A DNA stretch of 42,230 nt from Limnohabitans sp. Rim8 (GCF_945869175.1 NZ_CAMBNZ010000015.1:1-42230), one strand, 5' to 3'. Counted from the stretch's first letter, positions 1 to 8,140 are shown. The notes: generated by a model not told the origin, from the letters alone. Translations and numbers: made by a program.

Positions 1-3
1 ACC

Positions 4-174
4 ATGGCAACCAAAGGCGGACGCGAAAAAATCAAGCTGGAATCCACAGCTGGCACTGGTCACTTCTACACGACCAGCAAAAACAAGAAAACCATGCCCG
101 AGAAAATGTCGATCATGAAGTTCGACCCCAAAGCTCGCAAGCACGTTACATACAAGGAAATCAAGCTGAAGTAA
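4..174 (+). CDS. rpmG: 50S ribosomal protein L33
   Basis: Encodes a 56-residue basic protein beginning [14 protein letters not shown] and ending with a KEIKLK tail, which is the bacterial L33 of the large ribosomal subunit. The length is the usual one for the family (about 50-56 residues). The middle carries the Thr/Lys-rich stretch FYTTSKNKK. There is no CxxC pair, so this is the zinc-independent form. The ATG lies three bases into the window, so its ribosome binding site is outside; rpmB normally lies just upstream in this order, which cannot be checked here. A strong intrinsic terminator follows the stop codon within about 25 bases. Confidence 0.96.
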   Translation: MATKGGREKIKLESTAGTGHFYTTSKNKKTMPEKMSIMKFDPKARKHVTYKEIKLK

Positions 175-194
175 TTCGGCCTGAGCCTTCTCAC

Positions 195-220
195 AAAACC
201 CGCCTTTGGCGGGTTTTTTG
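195..220 (+). terminator. rho-independent terminator of rpmG
   Basis: Perfect 8-bp stem AACCCGCC / GGCGGGTT (197-204 and 208-215) with a TTT loop, followed by a T tract, 22 bases after the rpmG stop. A classic intrinsic terminator on the plus strand. Confidence 0.92.
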
Positions 221-230
221 TTGCCCAAAA

Positions 231-258
231 CAAAAGGGCCCGAAGGCCCTTTTGTTTT
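231..258. terminator. second hairpin, probable terminator for the desaturase gene (and backup for rpmG)
   Basis: Perfect 10-bp inverted repeat CAAAAGGGCC / GGCCCTTTTG around a CGAA loop (231-254). A/T tracts flank both arms, so it can terminate in both directions. It sits between the convergent rpmG and desaturase genes, 16 bases beyond the desaturase stop. Confidence 0.8.
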
Positions 259-273
259 GAGCGCCAGCAACGA

Positions 274-1485
274 TCATGTCGCTTGTCGAACAGCCCGCAG
301 CTTCACAGAGAAGTCACGCAAGGCGGCGATGCCGCTTTCTTCGGCTCGGCGGCACCAAGCCTGCAAGTCATCTGCCAACTGCTCACGTGAATGGGAGGTG
401 TTGAGCCAAATTTGACTCAACTCTTCGCGCATTTGCACCATTTTGTCGAGCACTGGGCTGGCCGCACGGGCGAGTTTGAGTTGTGCTTGGGCCGCCATTG
501 GCACTTTCGCAGCGTCGCGGTGCAACCAGCGTTTGGCGGTTTGCATGGCATCGGCATCGAGTTTGAGTTTGCTGGCTTCTTCGTGCATCACTGCACGCAC
601 ATTGCGGGCATAACCGGCCATGACTTCGTAGCGGTTGGCAATCAGGGCTTCCAGCGTTTTCTCGTCAGCCACCGGGCGAATATCGCCATAAGCCAAACGC
701 GGGGGTGTTTTTTTCACCGTCGCCAGACCCAAAGTTTCAAGGGTTCGGATGTACAACCAGCCGATGTCGAATTCGTAAGGCTTGACCGACAACTTGGCCG
801 ATGTGGGGTAGGTGTGGTGGTTGTTGTGCAACTCTTCGCCACCGATCAGAATGCCCCAGGGCGAAATGTTGGTGCTGGCGTCGTGCGCCTCAAAGTTGCG
901 GTAGCCCCAGTAGTGGGCAGCACCGTTGATGATGCCTGCAGCCGTGATTGGGATCCAGGCCATTTGCACAGCCCAGACCGTCAGGCCAATGAAGCCGAAC
1001 AAAGCCACATCGATGATCAACATGAGCGCCACGCCTTGCCATGAAAAGCGGGAGTACAGGTTGCGCTCGATCCAGTCGTCGGGCGTGCCGTGGCCGAACC
1101 GCTTGATCGTCTCCAGGTTCTTTGATTCTTTGCGGTACAGCTCTGCACCCGTGAACAACACGGTTTTGATGCCATGCACGTGCGGGCTGTGCGGGTCTTC
1201 GGCTTGCTCACACTTGGCGTGGTGCTTGCGGTGAATGGCCGCCCACTCCTTGGTCACCTGACCGGTGGTCAACCACAGCCAAAAACGAAAGAAGTGCGAG
1301 GGAATGGCATGCAGGTCCAAAGCCCTGTGCGCTTGATGGCGGTGCAAAAAAATTGTGACGCTGGCGATCGTGATGTGGGTCAGCCCGAGGGTGATCAAAA
1401 CCATCTGCCACCAAGAAAGGTCCAACAAGCCGTGGCCCATCCAATGAACCACCGCATCCAAAAAAGCCCAATCCGGCAACAACAT
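274..1485 (-). CDS. acyl-lipid/acyl-CoA fatty acid desaturase, delta-9 type
   Basis: 403-residue membrane di-iron desaturase that would introduce a cis double bond into fatty acyl chains at the inner membrane. The three histidine boxes are visible: HRHQAH (residues 48-53, HX4H), HRKHH (85-89, HXXHH) and HNNHH (220-224, HXXHH). Hydrophobic segments lie around residues 25-47, 65-75 and 142-180. The last 130 residues are a helical, charged extension beyond the catalytic core with no motif I recognise. The ATG at 1485 was preferred to a TTG 36 bases upstream because it is the first ATG and starts a clean hydrophobic N-terminus; no strong ribosome binding site precedes either. The exact regiospecificity and acyl carrier cannot be read from the sequence. 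A small palindrome lies just upstream (1506-1519). Confidence 0.88.
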   Translation of the reverse strand: MLLPDWAFLDAVVHWMGHGLLDLSWWQMVLITLGLTHITIASVTIFLHRHQAHRALDLHAIPSHFFRFWLWLTTGQVTKEWAAIHRKHHAKCEQAEDPHSPHVHGIKTVLFTGAELYRKESKNLETIKRFGHGTPDDWIERNLYSRFSWQGVALMLIIDVALFGFIGLTVWAVQMAWIPITAAGIINGAAHYWGYRNFEAHDASTNISPWGILIGGEELHNNHHTYPTSAKLSVKPYEFDIGWLYIRTLETLGLATVKKTPPRLAYGDIRPVADEKTLEALIANRYEVMAGYARNVRAVMHEEASKLKLDADAMQTAKRWLHRDAAKVPMAAQAQLKLARAASPVLDKMVQMREELSQIWLNTSHSREQLADDLQAWCRRAEESGIAALRDFSVKLRAVRQAT

Positions 1486-1505
1486 GAGTTTGTCTTTCAA
1501 CTGAC

Positions 1506-1519
1506 GCCTGATTTCAGGC
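1506..1519. promoter_or_regulatory. short palindrome in the desaturase leader, possible operator
   Basis: Perfect inverted repeat GCCTGA-TT-TCAGGC ending 21 bases upstream of the desaturase ATG. The sequence just upstream on the minus strand is AT-rich, with a weak promoter-like TTGAGG and TGATAA pair 16 bases apart. Fatty-acid desaturase genes are often under TetR-type repressors that bind palindromes (DesT and FabR are known cases). That this is such a site is inference, and the arms are only 6 bp. Confidence 0.3.
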
Positions 1520-1597
1520 AATTTATCAATTTTAAGTTTTTCGTCCTCAAAAGGACAGATGTTTCGAGCAAAACCTCAAAACATGAATTAGAAACAA

Positions 1598-2896
1598 TTA
1601 TTTCCTGACCCAAGCGGCTGCAAAAAACCCATCCGTGGCATGGCGATGGGGCCATAAGCGCAAGAATGTGCCGCTCGGCACGGCCTCGGGATTCGCCATG
1701 TCAGATGGGGCAGGCGAACACAGACTCACGGCGTCAGGCACTTTCAAGCGCTCGAACTCCTGAGCCACATTCAAGACCCCGAAATCGGGGTTGGCGGCAC
1801 TGAAGACTTGCGCGATCAGCTCGTTTTCTTCGGGCAAGACGCTGCAAGTGGCATACACCAACCGCCCGCCCGACTTGACCATGCGGGAAGCACTTTGCAA
1901 GATCGCCAACTGCTTGTCGGTCAACTCCTGAACTGCTTGGGGCTTTTGACGCCATTTCAGGTCAGGGTTGCGGCGCAAGGTGCCCAACCCCGAGCAAGGG
2001 GCATCGACCAACACCCGGTCGATCTTGCCCGCCAAACGCTTGACGCGGTCATCACGCTCGTGCGCAATGGCCGCTGGATGCACATTGGACAAGCCGCTTC
2101 GGGCCATGCGAGGTTTCAGCGCATCCAGTCTGTGGCCAGAGACGTCAAACGCATACAAGCGACCAGTGCTGCGCATGGCCGCGCCCAGTGCCAGTGTTTT
2201 ACCCCCTGCGCCAGCACAAAAGTCCACCACCATTTCGCCCCGGTGCGCGTCGACCAGCAAGGCCAGCAGTTGCGAGCCTTCGTCTTGAACCTCGATCGCG
2301 CCGCGGGTAAAGGCATCGGTTTTCTGCAACGCGGGCTTGCCTTGCAGCCGCAAGCCCCAAGGGGAATAAGGTGTCAGCTCAGAGGCAATGCCCGCTTGCG
2401 CCAATTCTTTTTGGACCTCATGGCGCTTGGCCTGGAACATGTTCACGCGCAGGTCCAGCGTACCGGGCTGCTGCAGATGCTCTGCCAAGGCCCAAAAATC
2501 GTCACCCAATTGCGCTTGCAGCGCCTGCGCCATCCAATCAGGCAGGTTGTGCCGGTGCGGGGCCATCAAGGCGTCGTCTGGAATGGCGTCGCAAGTCGCC
2601 AGCCATTTTTTCTCGGTGTCGTTGAGAGCAGAGGCCAGAAAATCGCGTGGACCGAAAAAGCCCAAAATCGCCAACTTGCGCTCTTTGGGGCCAGAGCCTG
2701 ATCGGGCCAACTGTTCAAACAAGAGTTTCTTGCGCAAGACGGCAAAGGCGGTTTCGGCCAGGGTGGCCCGTTCACGCGGGCCCAATGATCGGTGTTCACG
2801 AAAATAGCGGGAGACGACAGCGTCGGCGGGATGTTCGAATTGCAGAACCAGCCTGACCAAATCGGCACAGGCGTCTAAAAGGGCTTTTGGATGCAT
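1598..2896 (-). CDS. RsmB/NOP family RNA cytosine-5 methyltransferase
   Basis: 432-residue SAM-dependent methyltransferase expected to make m5C in rRNA. The SAM-binding motif I is VVDFCAGAGGKTLALG. It is followed by the acidic YAFDVSG strand, the DAPCSGLGT motif (motif IV, with one of the two family cysteines) and YATCSVLPEENE (motif VI, with the catalytic cysteine). Roughly 200 residues precede the catalytic domain and could be the RNA-binding part. The ATG at 2896 (MHPKALLDAC) was chosen over an upstream GTG at 2914, since residues before it look unstructured. It is divergent from the DUF1653 gene, with about 50 bases between starts. The family contains RsmB and RsmF; which target applies here is not resolved. 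Confidence 0.88.
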   Translation of the reverse strand: MHPKALLDACADLVRLVLQFEHPADAVVSRYFREHRSLGPRERATLAETAFAVLRKKLLFEQLARSGSGPKERKLAILGFFGPRDFLASALNDTEKKWLATCDAIPDDALMAPHRHNLPDWMAQALQAQLGDDFWALAEHLQQPGTLDLRVNMFQAKRHEVQKELAQAGIASELTPYSPWGLRLQGKPALQKTDAFTRGAIEVQDEGSQLLALLVDAHRGEMVVDFCAGAGGKTLALGAAMRSTGRLYAFDVSGHRLDALKPRMARSGLSNVHPAAIAHERDDRVKRLAGKIDRVLVDAPCSGLGTLRRNPDLKWRQKPQAVQELTDKQLAILQSASRMVKSGGRLVYATCSVLPEENELIAQVFSAANPDFGVLNVAQEFERLKVPDAVSLCSPAPSDMANPEAVPSGTFLRLWPHRHATDGFFAAAWVRK

Positions 2897-2947
2897 AGAG
2901 GTGTATTGTCCCACCCTTGCCCCGCATCAACCCTCTGACAAAAATCC

Positions 2948-3184
2948 ATGACCGAAGATTTGCCCCCCCTGATTGAAACGCCCCAAGGCCTTTACCGCCA
3001 TTACAAAGGAGGGCAGTACCGCGTGCTGGGCACTGTGCGCCACAGCGAAGACCTGCAGCCCATGACGCTGTACCAAGCCTTGTATGGCGATCAAGGGCTT
3101 TGGGTCAGACCTGCAGCCATGTTTGCCGAAGTTGGCGAGTTCAATGGGCAGGTTCAGCCACGCTTCACACGCGTGGGCGACTGA
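2948..3184 (+). CDS. DUF1653 domain protein
   Basis: 78-residue protein consisting almost entirely of a DUF1653 domain. It has the typical core YRHYKGGQYRVLG near residues 16-28, then a short aromatic-rich second half (MTLYQALYGD, LWVRPAAMFAE). The family is small, widespread and of unknown function. The ATG at 2948 is the only sensible start. Its 3' end overlaps the 3' end of the convergent purN gene by 31 bases, so both C-termini are encoded in the same DNA. No terminator lies between them. Confidence 0.8.
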   Translation: MTEDLPPLIETPQGLYRHYKGGQYRVLGTVRHSEDLQPMTLYQALYGDQGLWVRPAAMFAEVGEFNGQVQPRFTRVGD

Positions 3185-3756
3185 GCCAAAAACTGAGCGA
3201 CCGCCTGCGGATAAATCAAGTGCTCTTGCGTGAGCACGCGCGCCGCCAGCGTGTCGGCGGTGTCATGGACGAGCACCGGCACCACCGCTTGCGTCAAGAT
3301 CTCGCCATGGTCCAACTCGGCGGTCACCTGGTGCACCGTGGCGCCGGCAAAGCGGCAACCCGCATCCAAGGCCCGCTGGTGCGTGTTCAGGCCCGGGAAA
3401 GCGGGCAGCAACGAAGGGTGGATGTTGAGCAAGCGCCCAGCGTAATGGGCCACGAAACCCGGCGTGAGGATGCGCATGAAGCCCGCCAAAACCAGCAAAT
3501 CGGCCTCATACCGATCGATTTCGGCCATCAAAGCGGCATCAAATTCTTCCCGGCTGGCAAAAGCCTTGTGGTCAAGCACCGCCGTAGAAATCCCATGCGC
3601 CTTGGCAAAGTCCAAACCTTGGGCATCGGCCCGGTTGCTCAGCACAGCCGCCACCCGGACGCTCAGGCGTTCTGACCATCGACCTTGCTCTGCCGCACGC
3701 ACGATGGCGGCCATGTTGGAGCCCGAGCCCGAAATCAAAATGACAATGTTTCTCAT
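3154..3756 (-). CDS. purN: phosphoribosylglycinamide formyltransferase 1
   Basis: 200-residue GART enzyme of de novo purine synthesis. It transfers a formyl group from 10-formyltetrahydrofolate to glycinamide ribonucleotide in the cytoplasm. The phosphate-binding loop is ISGSGSNM (residues 8-15). The catalytic Asn111 and His113 lie in LLNIHPSLLPAFPG and Asp149 in AELDHGEIL, matching the known N106/H108/D144 triad of the E. coli enzyme. The frame stays open upstream to 3870, but MRNIVILISG at 3756 is the family's normal N-terminus and the preceding 38 residues are not homologous in style. It is divergent from the acyl-CoA dehydrogenase gene by 117 bases and overlaps DUF1653 at the 3' end. Confidence 0.95.
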   Translation of the reverse strand: MRNIVILISGSGSNMAAIVRAAEQGRWSERLSVRVAAVLSNRADAQGLDFAKAHGISTAVLDHKAFASREEFDAALMAEIDRYEADLLVLAGFMRILTPGFVAHYAGRLLNIHPSLLPAFPGLNTHQRALDAGCRFAGATVHQVTAELDHGEILTQAVVPVLVHDTADTLAARVLTQEHLIYPQAVAQFLAQSPTRVKRG

Positions 3757-3873
3757 GAGGGGATGGATTATCCCTGCTGGCCGCAGTATTCCTGCGTTTG
3801 TCGCACCAAAGACAAGCTTGAGCAGGCTGGGCATGATAAAAAGCACGACCGTTTGATTTTGAGAGAACACCTC

Positions 3874-5055
3874 ATGGACTTGGCATTCACCCCCGACGAA
3901 CTCGCTTTCCGCGACGAGATCCGCACTTGGGTCAAGGACAACTTGCCCGCTGACATTTCACAAAAAGTACACAGCGCCATGCGCCTGACGCGTGAAGACA
4001 TGCAACGTTGGGCCAAAATTTTGGGCCAAAAAGGCTGGCTGGGCTGGGGCTGGCCCACGCAGTTTGGCGGACCGGGCTGGAGCGCCGTGCAAAAGCATTT
4101 GTTCGAAGAAGAGTGCGCCTTGGCCGGTGCCCCCCGCGTCGTGCCATTCGGTCCGGTGATGGTGGCCCCGGTGATCATGGCTTTTGGCAACGCTGAGCAG
4201 CAGCAGCGCTTTTTGCCCGGCATCGCCAGCGGCGAAGTCTGGTGGAGCCAGGGCTACAGCGAGCCGGGCTCTGGCTCGGACCTGGCCTCGCTCAAAACCC
4301 GCGCTGAACGCGTGGGCGACAAATACATCGTCAATGGCCAAAAAACCTGGACCACCTTGGGCCAGTACGGCGAATGGATCTTCTGCTTGGTGCGCACCAG
4401 CACCGAAGGCAAGCCGCAAACGGGCATTTCCTTTTTGCTGATCGACATGAAGTCGCCCGGCATCACTGTGCGCCCCATCAAGTTGCTCGACGGCGAGTGC
4501 GAGGTCAACGAAGTCTGGTTTGACAACGTCGAAGTGCCCGCCGAAAACCTGGTCGGTGAAGAAAACAAGGGTTGGAACTACGCCAAGCACCTGTTGGCCC
4601 ACGAGCGCACCAACATCGCCGATGTGAACCGCGCCAAGCGCGAACTGGAGCGCTTGAAGCGCATCGCCAAAGCCGAAGGCGTTTACGACGATCTGCGTTT
4701 CCGTGACGAGATCGCCAAGCTCGAAGTGGACATCGTGGCGCTGGAGATGCTGGTGCTGCGCGTCCTGTCGGCCGAAAAGTCCGGTAAAAATTCACTCGAT
4801 ATCGCCGGCCTCTTGAAGATCAAGGGCAGCGAAATCCAGCAGCGCTACTCGGAGCTGATGATGCAAGCCGCCGGCCCCTTTGCCCTGCCCTTCATCTTCG
4901 AAGCCATGGACGCAGGTTGGCAAGGCCACTTCCCCGGCGGTGTGGTGGCCAACGCGCCACTGGCAGCCAACTACTTCAACATGCGCAAGACCACCATTTA
5001 CGGCGGCAGCAACGAAGTGCAACGCAACATCGTCGCCCAGACAGTTCTGGGTTAA
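3874..5055 (+). CDS. acyl-CoA dehydrogenase, large (FAD/catalytic) subunit of a probable heteromeric pair
   Basis: 393-residue acyl-CoA dehydrogenase that would oxidise an acyl-CoA to the 2-enoyl-CoA with FAD. The N-terminal signature YSEPGSGSDLASL (residues 128-140) and the C-terminal RKTTIYGGSNEVQRN are clear. The position that carries the catalytic Glu in medium-chain enzymes (YEG) is YGG here. A glutamate in LLAHERTN (Glu244) sits where isovaleryl-CoA and FadE26-type dehydrogenases keep their base, so I infer Glu244 is catalytic. A purine-rich GAGAG precedes the ATG at 3874. The second subunit gene follows after 10 bases with a strong ribosome binding site. PimC/PimD (pimeloyl-CoA) and FadE26/FadE27 (steroid side chain) are the known arrangements it resembles. 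The substrate is unknown. Confidence 0.88.
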   Translation: MDLAFTPDELAFRDEIRTWVKDNLPADISQKVHSAMRLTREDMQRWAKILGQKGWLGWGWPTQFGGPGWSAVQKHLFEEECALAGAPRVVPFGPVMVAPVIMAFGNAEQQQRFLPGIASGEVWWSQGYSEPGSGSDLASLKTRAERVGDKYIVNGQKTWTTLGQYGEWIFCLVRTSTEGKPQTGISFLLIDMKSPGITVRPIKLLDGECEVNEVWFDNVEVPAENLVGEENKGWNYAKHLLAHERTNIADVNRAKRELERLKRIAKAEGVYDDLRFRDEIAKLEVDIVALEMLVLRVLSAEKSGKNSLDIAGLLKIKGSEIQQRYSELMMQAAGPFALPFIFEAMDAGWQGHFPGGVVANAPLAANYFNMRKTTIYGGSNEVQRNIVAQTVLG

Positions 5056-5065
5056 GGAGAGACAC

Positions 5066-6181
5066 ATGGATTTCGATTTTTCTGACGACCAAGAACAACT
5101 GCGCGACGCGGTACGCAAATGGGTGGACAAGGGCTACGACTTTGACCGCCGCCGCGCCATCGTCGCCGCTGGGGGATTTGACCGCGCCGCCTACGGCGAA
5201 ATGGCCGAACTGGGCCTGACGGGCCTGTATGTGAGCGAAAACCACGGCGGGATGGGCATGGGCCCCACCGAAGCCATGGTCACCATGGAAGAGCTCGGGC
5301 GCGGCATCGTGCTCGAACCCCTGACGCAAACCTTGATTTGCAGTGCCACGCTGCAAACCCACGCACCAACCGCCCTGCAAGCCGCTTGGCTGCCGCGCAT
5401 GGCTGCAGGCGAAGCCATCGTCGTGCTGGCGCAGCAAGAGCGTGTTGCACGCTACCAACTGAGCCGTTGCGGCGCACAGGCCACCGAATCGGGTGGTGTA
5501 TGGTCCGTCACAGGCACCAAGAGCGTGGTGGCCGTGGGCGACCAGGCCGATGCCTTTGTGGTGCCTGCCAACGTGAACGGGCAGATGGCTTTGTTTTTGG
5601 TGGAGCGCAACGCCATCGGTGTGAGCACCCAGGCCTATGGCACGCAAGACGGCTCTCGCGCTGCCGAAGTGGTGCTGAAACAAGCCCCAGCCCAGCTGAT
5701 CACCCTGGACGGCTTGACCGCATTGGAAGAAGCTGTCGACATCGGCATCGCCTGCGCCTGCGCCGAAGCGGTGGGCGTGATGGACAAGACCTTGGCCATC
5801 ACCGTTGACTATATGAACACCCGCAAGCAGTTTGGCGTGAACATCGCCAGCTTTCAGGCCCTGCGCCACCGCGTGGCCGACATGAAAATGCAGCTGGAGC
5901 TGGGCCGCTCCATGAGCTATTACGCCAGCCTCAAACTGCACGCACCTGCTGACGAACGCCGCCGCGCTTTGGCCCGCGCCAAGTACCAGCTGGGGGTGTC
6001 CATGCGCTTCATCGGCCAGCAAGCGGTGCAACTGCACGGCGGCATTGCCGTCACCGATGAGTACATCGTGAGCCACTACTTCAAGAAATTGACGCAACTG
6101 GACATGAGTTTTGGCGACACCTTGCACCAGCTGGGCGAGGTGTCAGCCCGCATGCAGGAGACGGCAGGCGTTTTTGCCTGA
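5066..6181 (+). CDS. acyl-CoA dehydrogenase, small subunit of the same probable heteromer
   Basis: 371-residue acyl-CoA dehydrogenase family protein starting MDFDFSDDQEQLRDAV. Its N-terminal signature is degenerate (AQQERVARYQ instead of SEPGSGSD). The C-terminal half is well kept, with TRKQFGVNIASFQALRH and then QLHGGIAVTDEYIVSHYFKK, the pattern typical of the small subunit of PimD/FadE27-type heterotetramers. In those complexes only one FAD site forms per pair, which fits the decay of half the site here. AAGGAGA lies 6 bases before the ATG. It is the last gene of the pair; a terminator follows 20 bases after the stop. Confidence 0.86.
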   Translation: MDFDFSDDQEQLRDAVRKWVDKGYDFDRRRAIVAAGGFDRAAYGEMAELGLTGLYVSENHGGMGMGPTEAMVTMEELGRGIVLEPLTQTLICSATLQTHAPTALQAAWLPRMAAGEAIVVLAQQERVARYQLSRCGAQATESGGVWSVTGTKSVVAVGDQADAFVVPANVNGQMALFLVERNAIGVSTQAYGTQDGSRAAEVVLKQAPAQLITLDGLTALEEAVDIGIACACAEAVGVMDKTLAITVDYMNTRKQFGVNIASFQALRHRVADMKMQLELGRSMSYYASLKLHAPADERRRALARAKYQLGVSMRFIGQQAVQLHGGIAVTDEYIVSHYFKKLTQLDMSFGDTLHQLGEVSARMQETAGVFA

Positions 6182-6200
6182 CAAGGTTCACCCACCAAAG

Positions 6201-6231
6201 AAACAGGGCCCTGCGGGGCCCTGTTTTGTTG
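6201..6231. terminator. bidirectional terminator between the acyl-CoA dehydrogenase pair and the HNH gene
   Basis: Stem AACAGGGCC / GGCCCTGTT (6202-6210, 6217-6225) with a 6-base loop and a T-rich 3' side. It lies between two convergent genes. Confidence 0.85.
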
Positions 6232-6246
6232 CGCCAGAGGGTCTTG

Positions 6247-6804
6247 TCACACCAGCAAGCGGGAGGTTTTGGGCACATGGGCCATCAAAAACTCCATCTG
6301 GTCACTCAGGATGCGGCGGTTGCGCAGGATGAAGTCTTCCCACAGGCTGGGCACATAAGGCGCGTACAGCAAGGGCATGTTGGCTTGTTCGGGCGTGCGG
6401 CTGCTTTTGCGGTGGTTGCAGGAGCGGCAAGCGGTCACGACATTCATCCAGTGGTCCGGTCCCTTCTGGCTCACAGGAACAATGTGTTCACGCGTCAAGA
6501 CCGACTCATGGAAAGTGCATCCACAATAAGCGCACACACTGCGGTCTCGCGCAAACAATTTGGGATTGGTCAAACCCGAGCACAAATCGAAGGGGTTGAT
6601 GCGGGGCACGCCTTGGGTGCCGATGATGCTGTTGACGGCAATCACCGACTGTTCTCCCGTGACCGCGTTGTGCCCGCCGTGGAAAACGGCCACTTGGCAA
6701 CCCGCCTCCCATCGCACCTCGTTGGCGGCGTAATGTGTGACCGCTTGCTCCAGTGTGATCCACGACTGAGGCAGCCCTTGGGCAGAGAGTTTCAAGACCT
6801 TCAC
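6247..6804 (-). CDS. HNH endonuclease family protein
   Basis: 185-residue protein with a C-terminal HNH domain: CAYC (Cys91, Cys94), EHIVP (His107), the WMNVV asparagine (Asn121) and CRSCNHRK (Cys126, Cys129). This gives a zinc-bound beta-beta-alpha-metal nuclease fold. The N-terminal 85 residues (WITLEQAVTHYAANEV...) match the usual N-terminus of stand-alone bacterial HNH proteins, which are widespread and mostly uncharacterised. The start is GTG at 6804, supported by AGGAG six bases upstream. No methylase, toxin partner or phage gene is next to it, so a restriction or mobile role is not supported. It is divergent from ribF across a 181-base spacer that holds no other gene I can find. Confidence 0.82.
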   Translation of the reverse strand: MKVLKLSAQGLPQSWITLEQAVTHYAANEVRWEAGCQVAVFHGGHNAVTGEQSVIAVNSIIGTQGVPRINPFDLCSGLTNPKLFARDRSVCAYCGCTFHESVLTREHIVPVSQKGPDHWMNVVTACRSCNHRKSSRTPEQANMPLLYAPYVPSLWEDFILRNRRILSDQMEFLMAHVPKTSRLLV

Positions 6805-6985
6805 ACGCGACTCCTGACAACAGATGCAAGCACTGAAAAGGAAGGGACTGTCTCGGTCCAGGCCAGCTGGGCATTTGGCCGCGGCTGAAGAGGATCGGGC
6901 TCGGTCACAATATAACCTCTAGATTGTTCAACACCATGACACAGGTCCAAAGCCTTCTGTCCAAGACCCAACGCCCAGACGCAAC

Positions 6986-8023
6986 ATGAAGGTTTTTCGC
7001 AGTTTTCTTCACCCAGAGCTGGCCCCCGCCTGCGCCTTGACCATCGGCAATTTTGACGGTGTGCACCGCGGTCACCAAGCCATGCTGGCGCTGCTGCGCA
7101 GCGAAGCGGCGCACCGGGGCGTGCCCTGCTGTGTCATGACCTTCGAGCCCCACCCGCGCGACTACTTTGCCAAGAGCCTGAGCCAGCCCGATTTGGCGCC
7201 AGCCCGCATCGCCACCTTGCGCGACAAATTGCAGGAGTTGGCGCGCTGTGGGGTCGACCAGGTCGTGGTGCTGCCCTTTGACGCCCGTCTGGCCAGACAG
7301 TTGCCCGAAGACTTTATCCAGCAGGTGCTGCTGCAGGGTTTGGGTGTGCGCTATGTCTTGGTGGGAGATGATTTCCGCTTTGGGGCCAAACGGGCGGGCG
7401 ACTACGCCATGCTGGACGCGGCGGGTCAACGCCTGGGCTTTGATGTGGCCCGCATGAACAGTTATGAAGTGCATGGCCTGCGTGTGTCCAGTTCAGCCGT
7501 GCGTGAGGCATTGAACCTAGGGCGCATGTCCGACGTCTCGGCCTTGCTGGGCCGCCCTTACAGCATCAGTGGCCATGTGGTGCACGGGCGCAAGCTGGGG
7601 CGCGAGTTGGCCGCCACTTCTAAAGGTAAAGGTGACGGCTTTCGCACCCTCAATTTGCGTTTTTCGCACTGGAAACCTGCCGCGAGTGGCATCTTTGTGG
7701 TCCAGGTCCATGGCCTGTCGCCACAGCCTTTGCGGGGTGTGGCCAATTTGGGCATCCGTCCCTCGCTGGACCCCAGCGATGTCAACGGCGGTCGCGTGCT
7801 GCTGGAGACCCATGCCTTTGACTGGCCGGCCGATCTGGGTGCCGAGGGGGGCTACGGTAAAATCGTCCGCGTGGATCTGCTGCACAAACTACACGACGAG
7901 CTCAAATACGACGGTCTAGAGGCCCTGACAAAGGGCATCGCCAAAGACTGTGAGGACGCGCTGGCGTGGTTTGCATCCCGCCACGGTGAAACCAGCCGCC
8001 AAACCACCCGCGACCGAATTTGA
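6986..8023 (+). CDS. ribF: bifunctional riboflavin kinase / FAD synthetase
   Basis: 345-residue enzyme that phosphorylates riboflavin to FMN and adenylates FMN to FAD. The N-terminal nucleotidyltransferase domain has TIGNFDGVHRGHQ (residues 19-31) and the VGDDFRFGAKRAGDY motif near 126-140. The C-terminal kinase domain starts around GRPYSISGHVVHGRKLGR (189-206). Between that and the metal-binding Thr/Asn there is a roughly 9-residue polar insertion (ATSKGKGD). The usual PTAN motif reads RTLN, with the key Thr221 and Asn223 kept. It starts a plus-strand series with ileS and lspA, the conserved order in many proteobacteria. The ATG at 6986 gives the standard N-terminus. Confidence 0.95.
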   Translation: MKVFRSFLHPELAPACALTIGNFDGVHRGHQAMLALLRSEAAHRGVPCCVMTFEPHPRDYFAKSLSQPDLAPARIATLRDKLQELARCGVDQVVVLPFDARLARQLPEDFIQQVLLQGLGVRYVLVGDDFRFGAKRAGDYAMLDAAGQRLGFDVARMNSYEVHGLRVSSSAVREALNLGRMSDVSALLGRPYSISGHVVHGRKLGRELAATSKGKGDGFRTLNLRFSHWKPAASGIFVVQVHGLSPQPLRGVANLGIRPSLDPSDVNGGRVLLETHAFDWPADLGAEGGYGKIVRVDLLHKLHDELKYDGLEALTKGIAKDCEDALAWFASRHGETSRQTTRDRI

Positions 8024-8140
8024 CGCTCACGCGTCCCGGCACCCCACCTGGCCATGCTTTTGCCCCACCCCCTCGGGCGATGTGCACAGCCCACCTTTTT
8101 CTCCCAGCGGCTTTGAAGGCTGCGCCCCCGGATTCCTCTC

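Noticed and set aside
1808..2701. 297-codon open frame antisense to the RsmB-like methyltransferase
   Set aside because: Lies wholly inside a gene with all its motifs; Gln/Arg-rich product without family resemblance.
4976..6127. 383-codon open frame antisense to the small acyl-CoA dehydrogenase subunit
   Set aside because: His/Ala/Gly-rich shadow frame lying entirely within a well-supported gene.
6247..6804. HNH gene as part of a defence island or mobile intron
   Set aside because: No methylase, helicase, toxin, integrase or direct repeats flank it, and base composition looks like that of its neighbours.
6805..6985. Search for a small RNA or flavin riboswitch (FMN) before ribF
   Set aside because: No conserved RFN-like core or strong stem-loop set can be seen; only a weak AT-rich ATATAA patch near 6910.
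6905..7474. 189-codon open frame antisense to the start of ribF
   Set aside because: Overlaps the highly conserved N-terminal domain of RibF; no independent support.
8024..8140. Search for a T-box or leader attenuator before ileS
   Set aside because: No terminator hairpin or T-box-like sequence; T-boxes are also not expected in this phylum.
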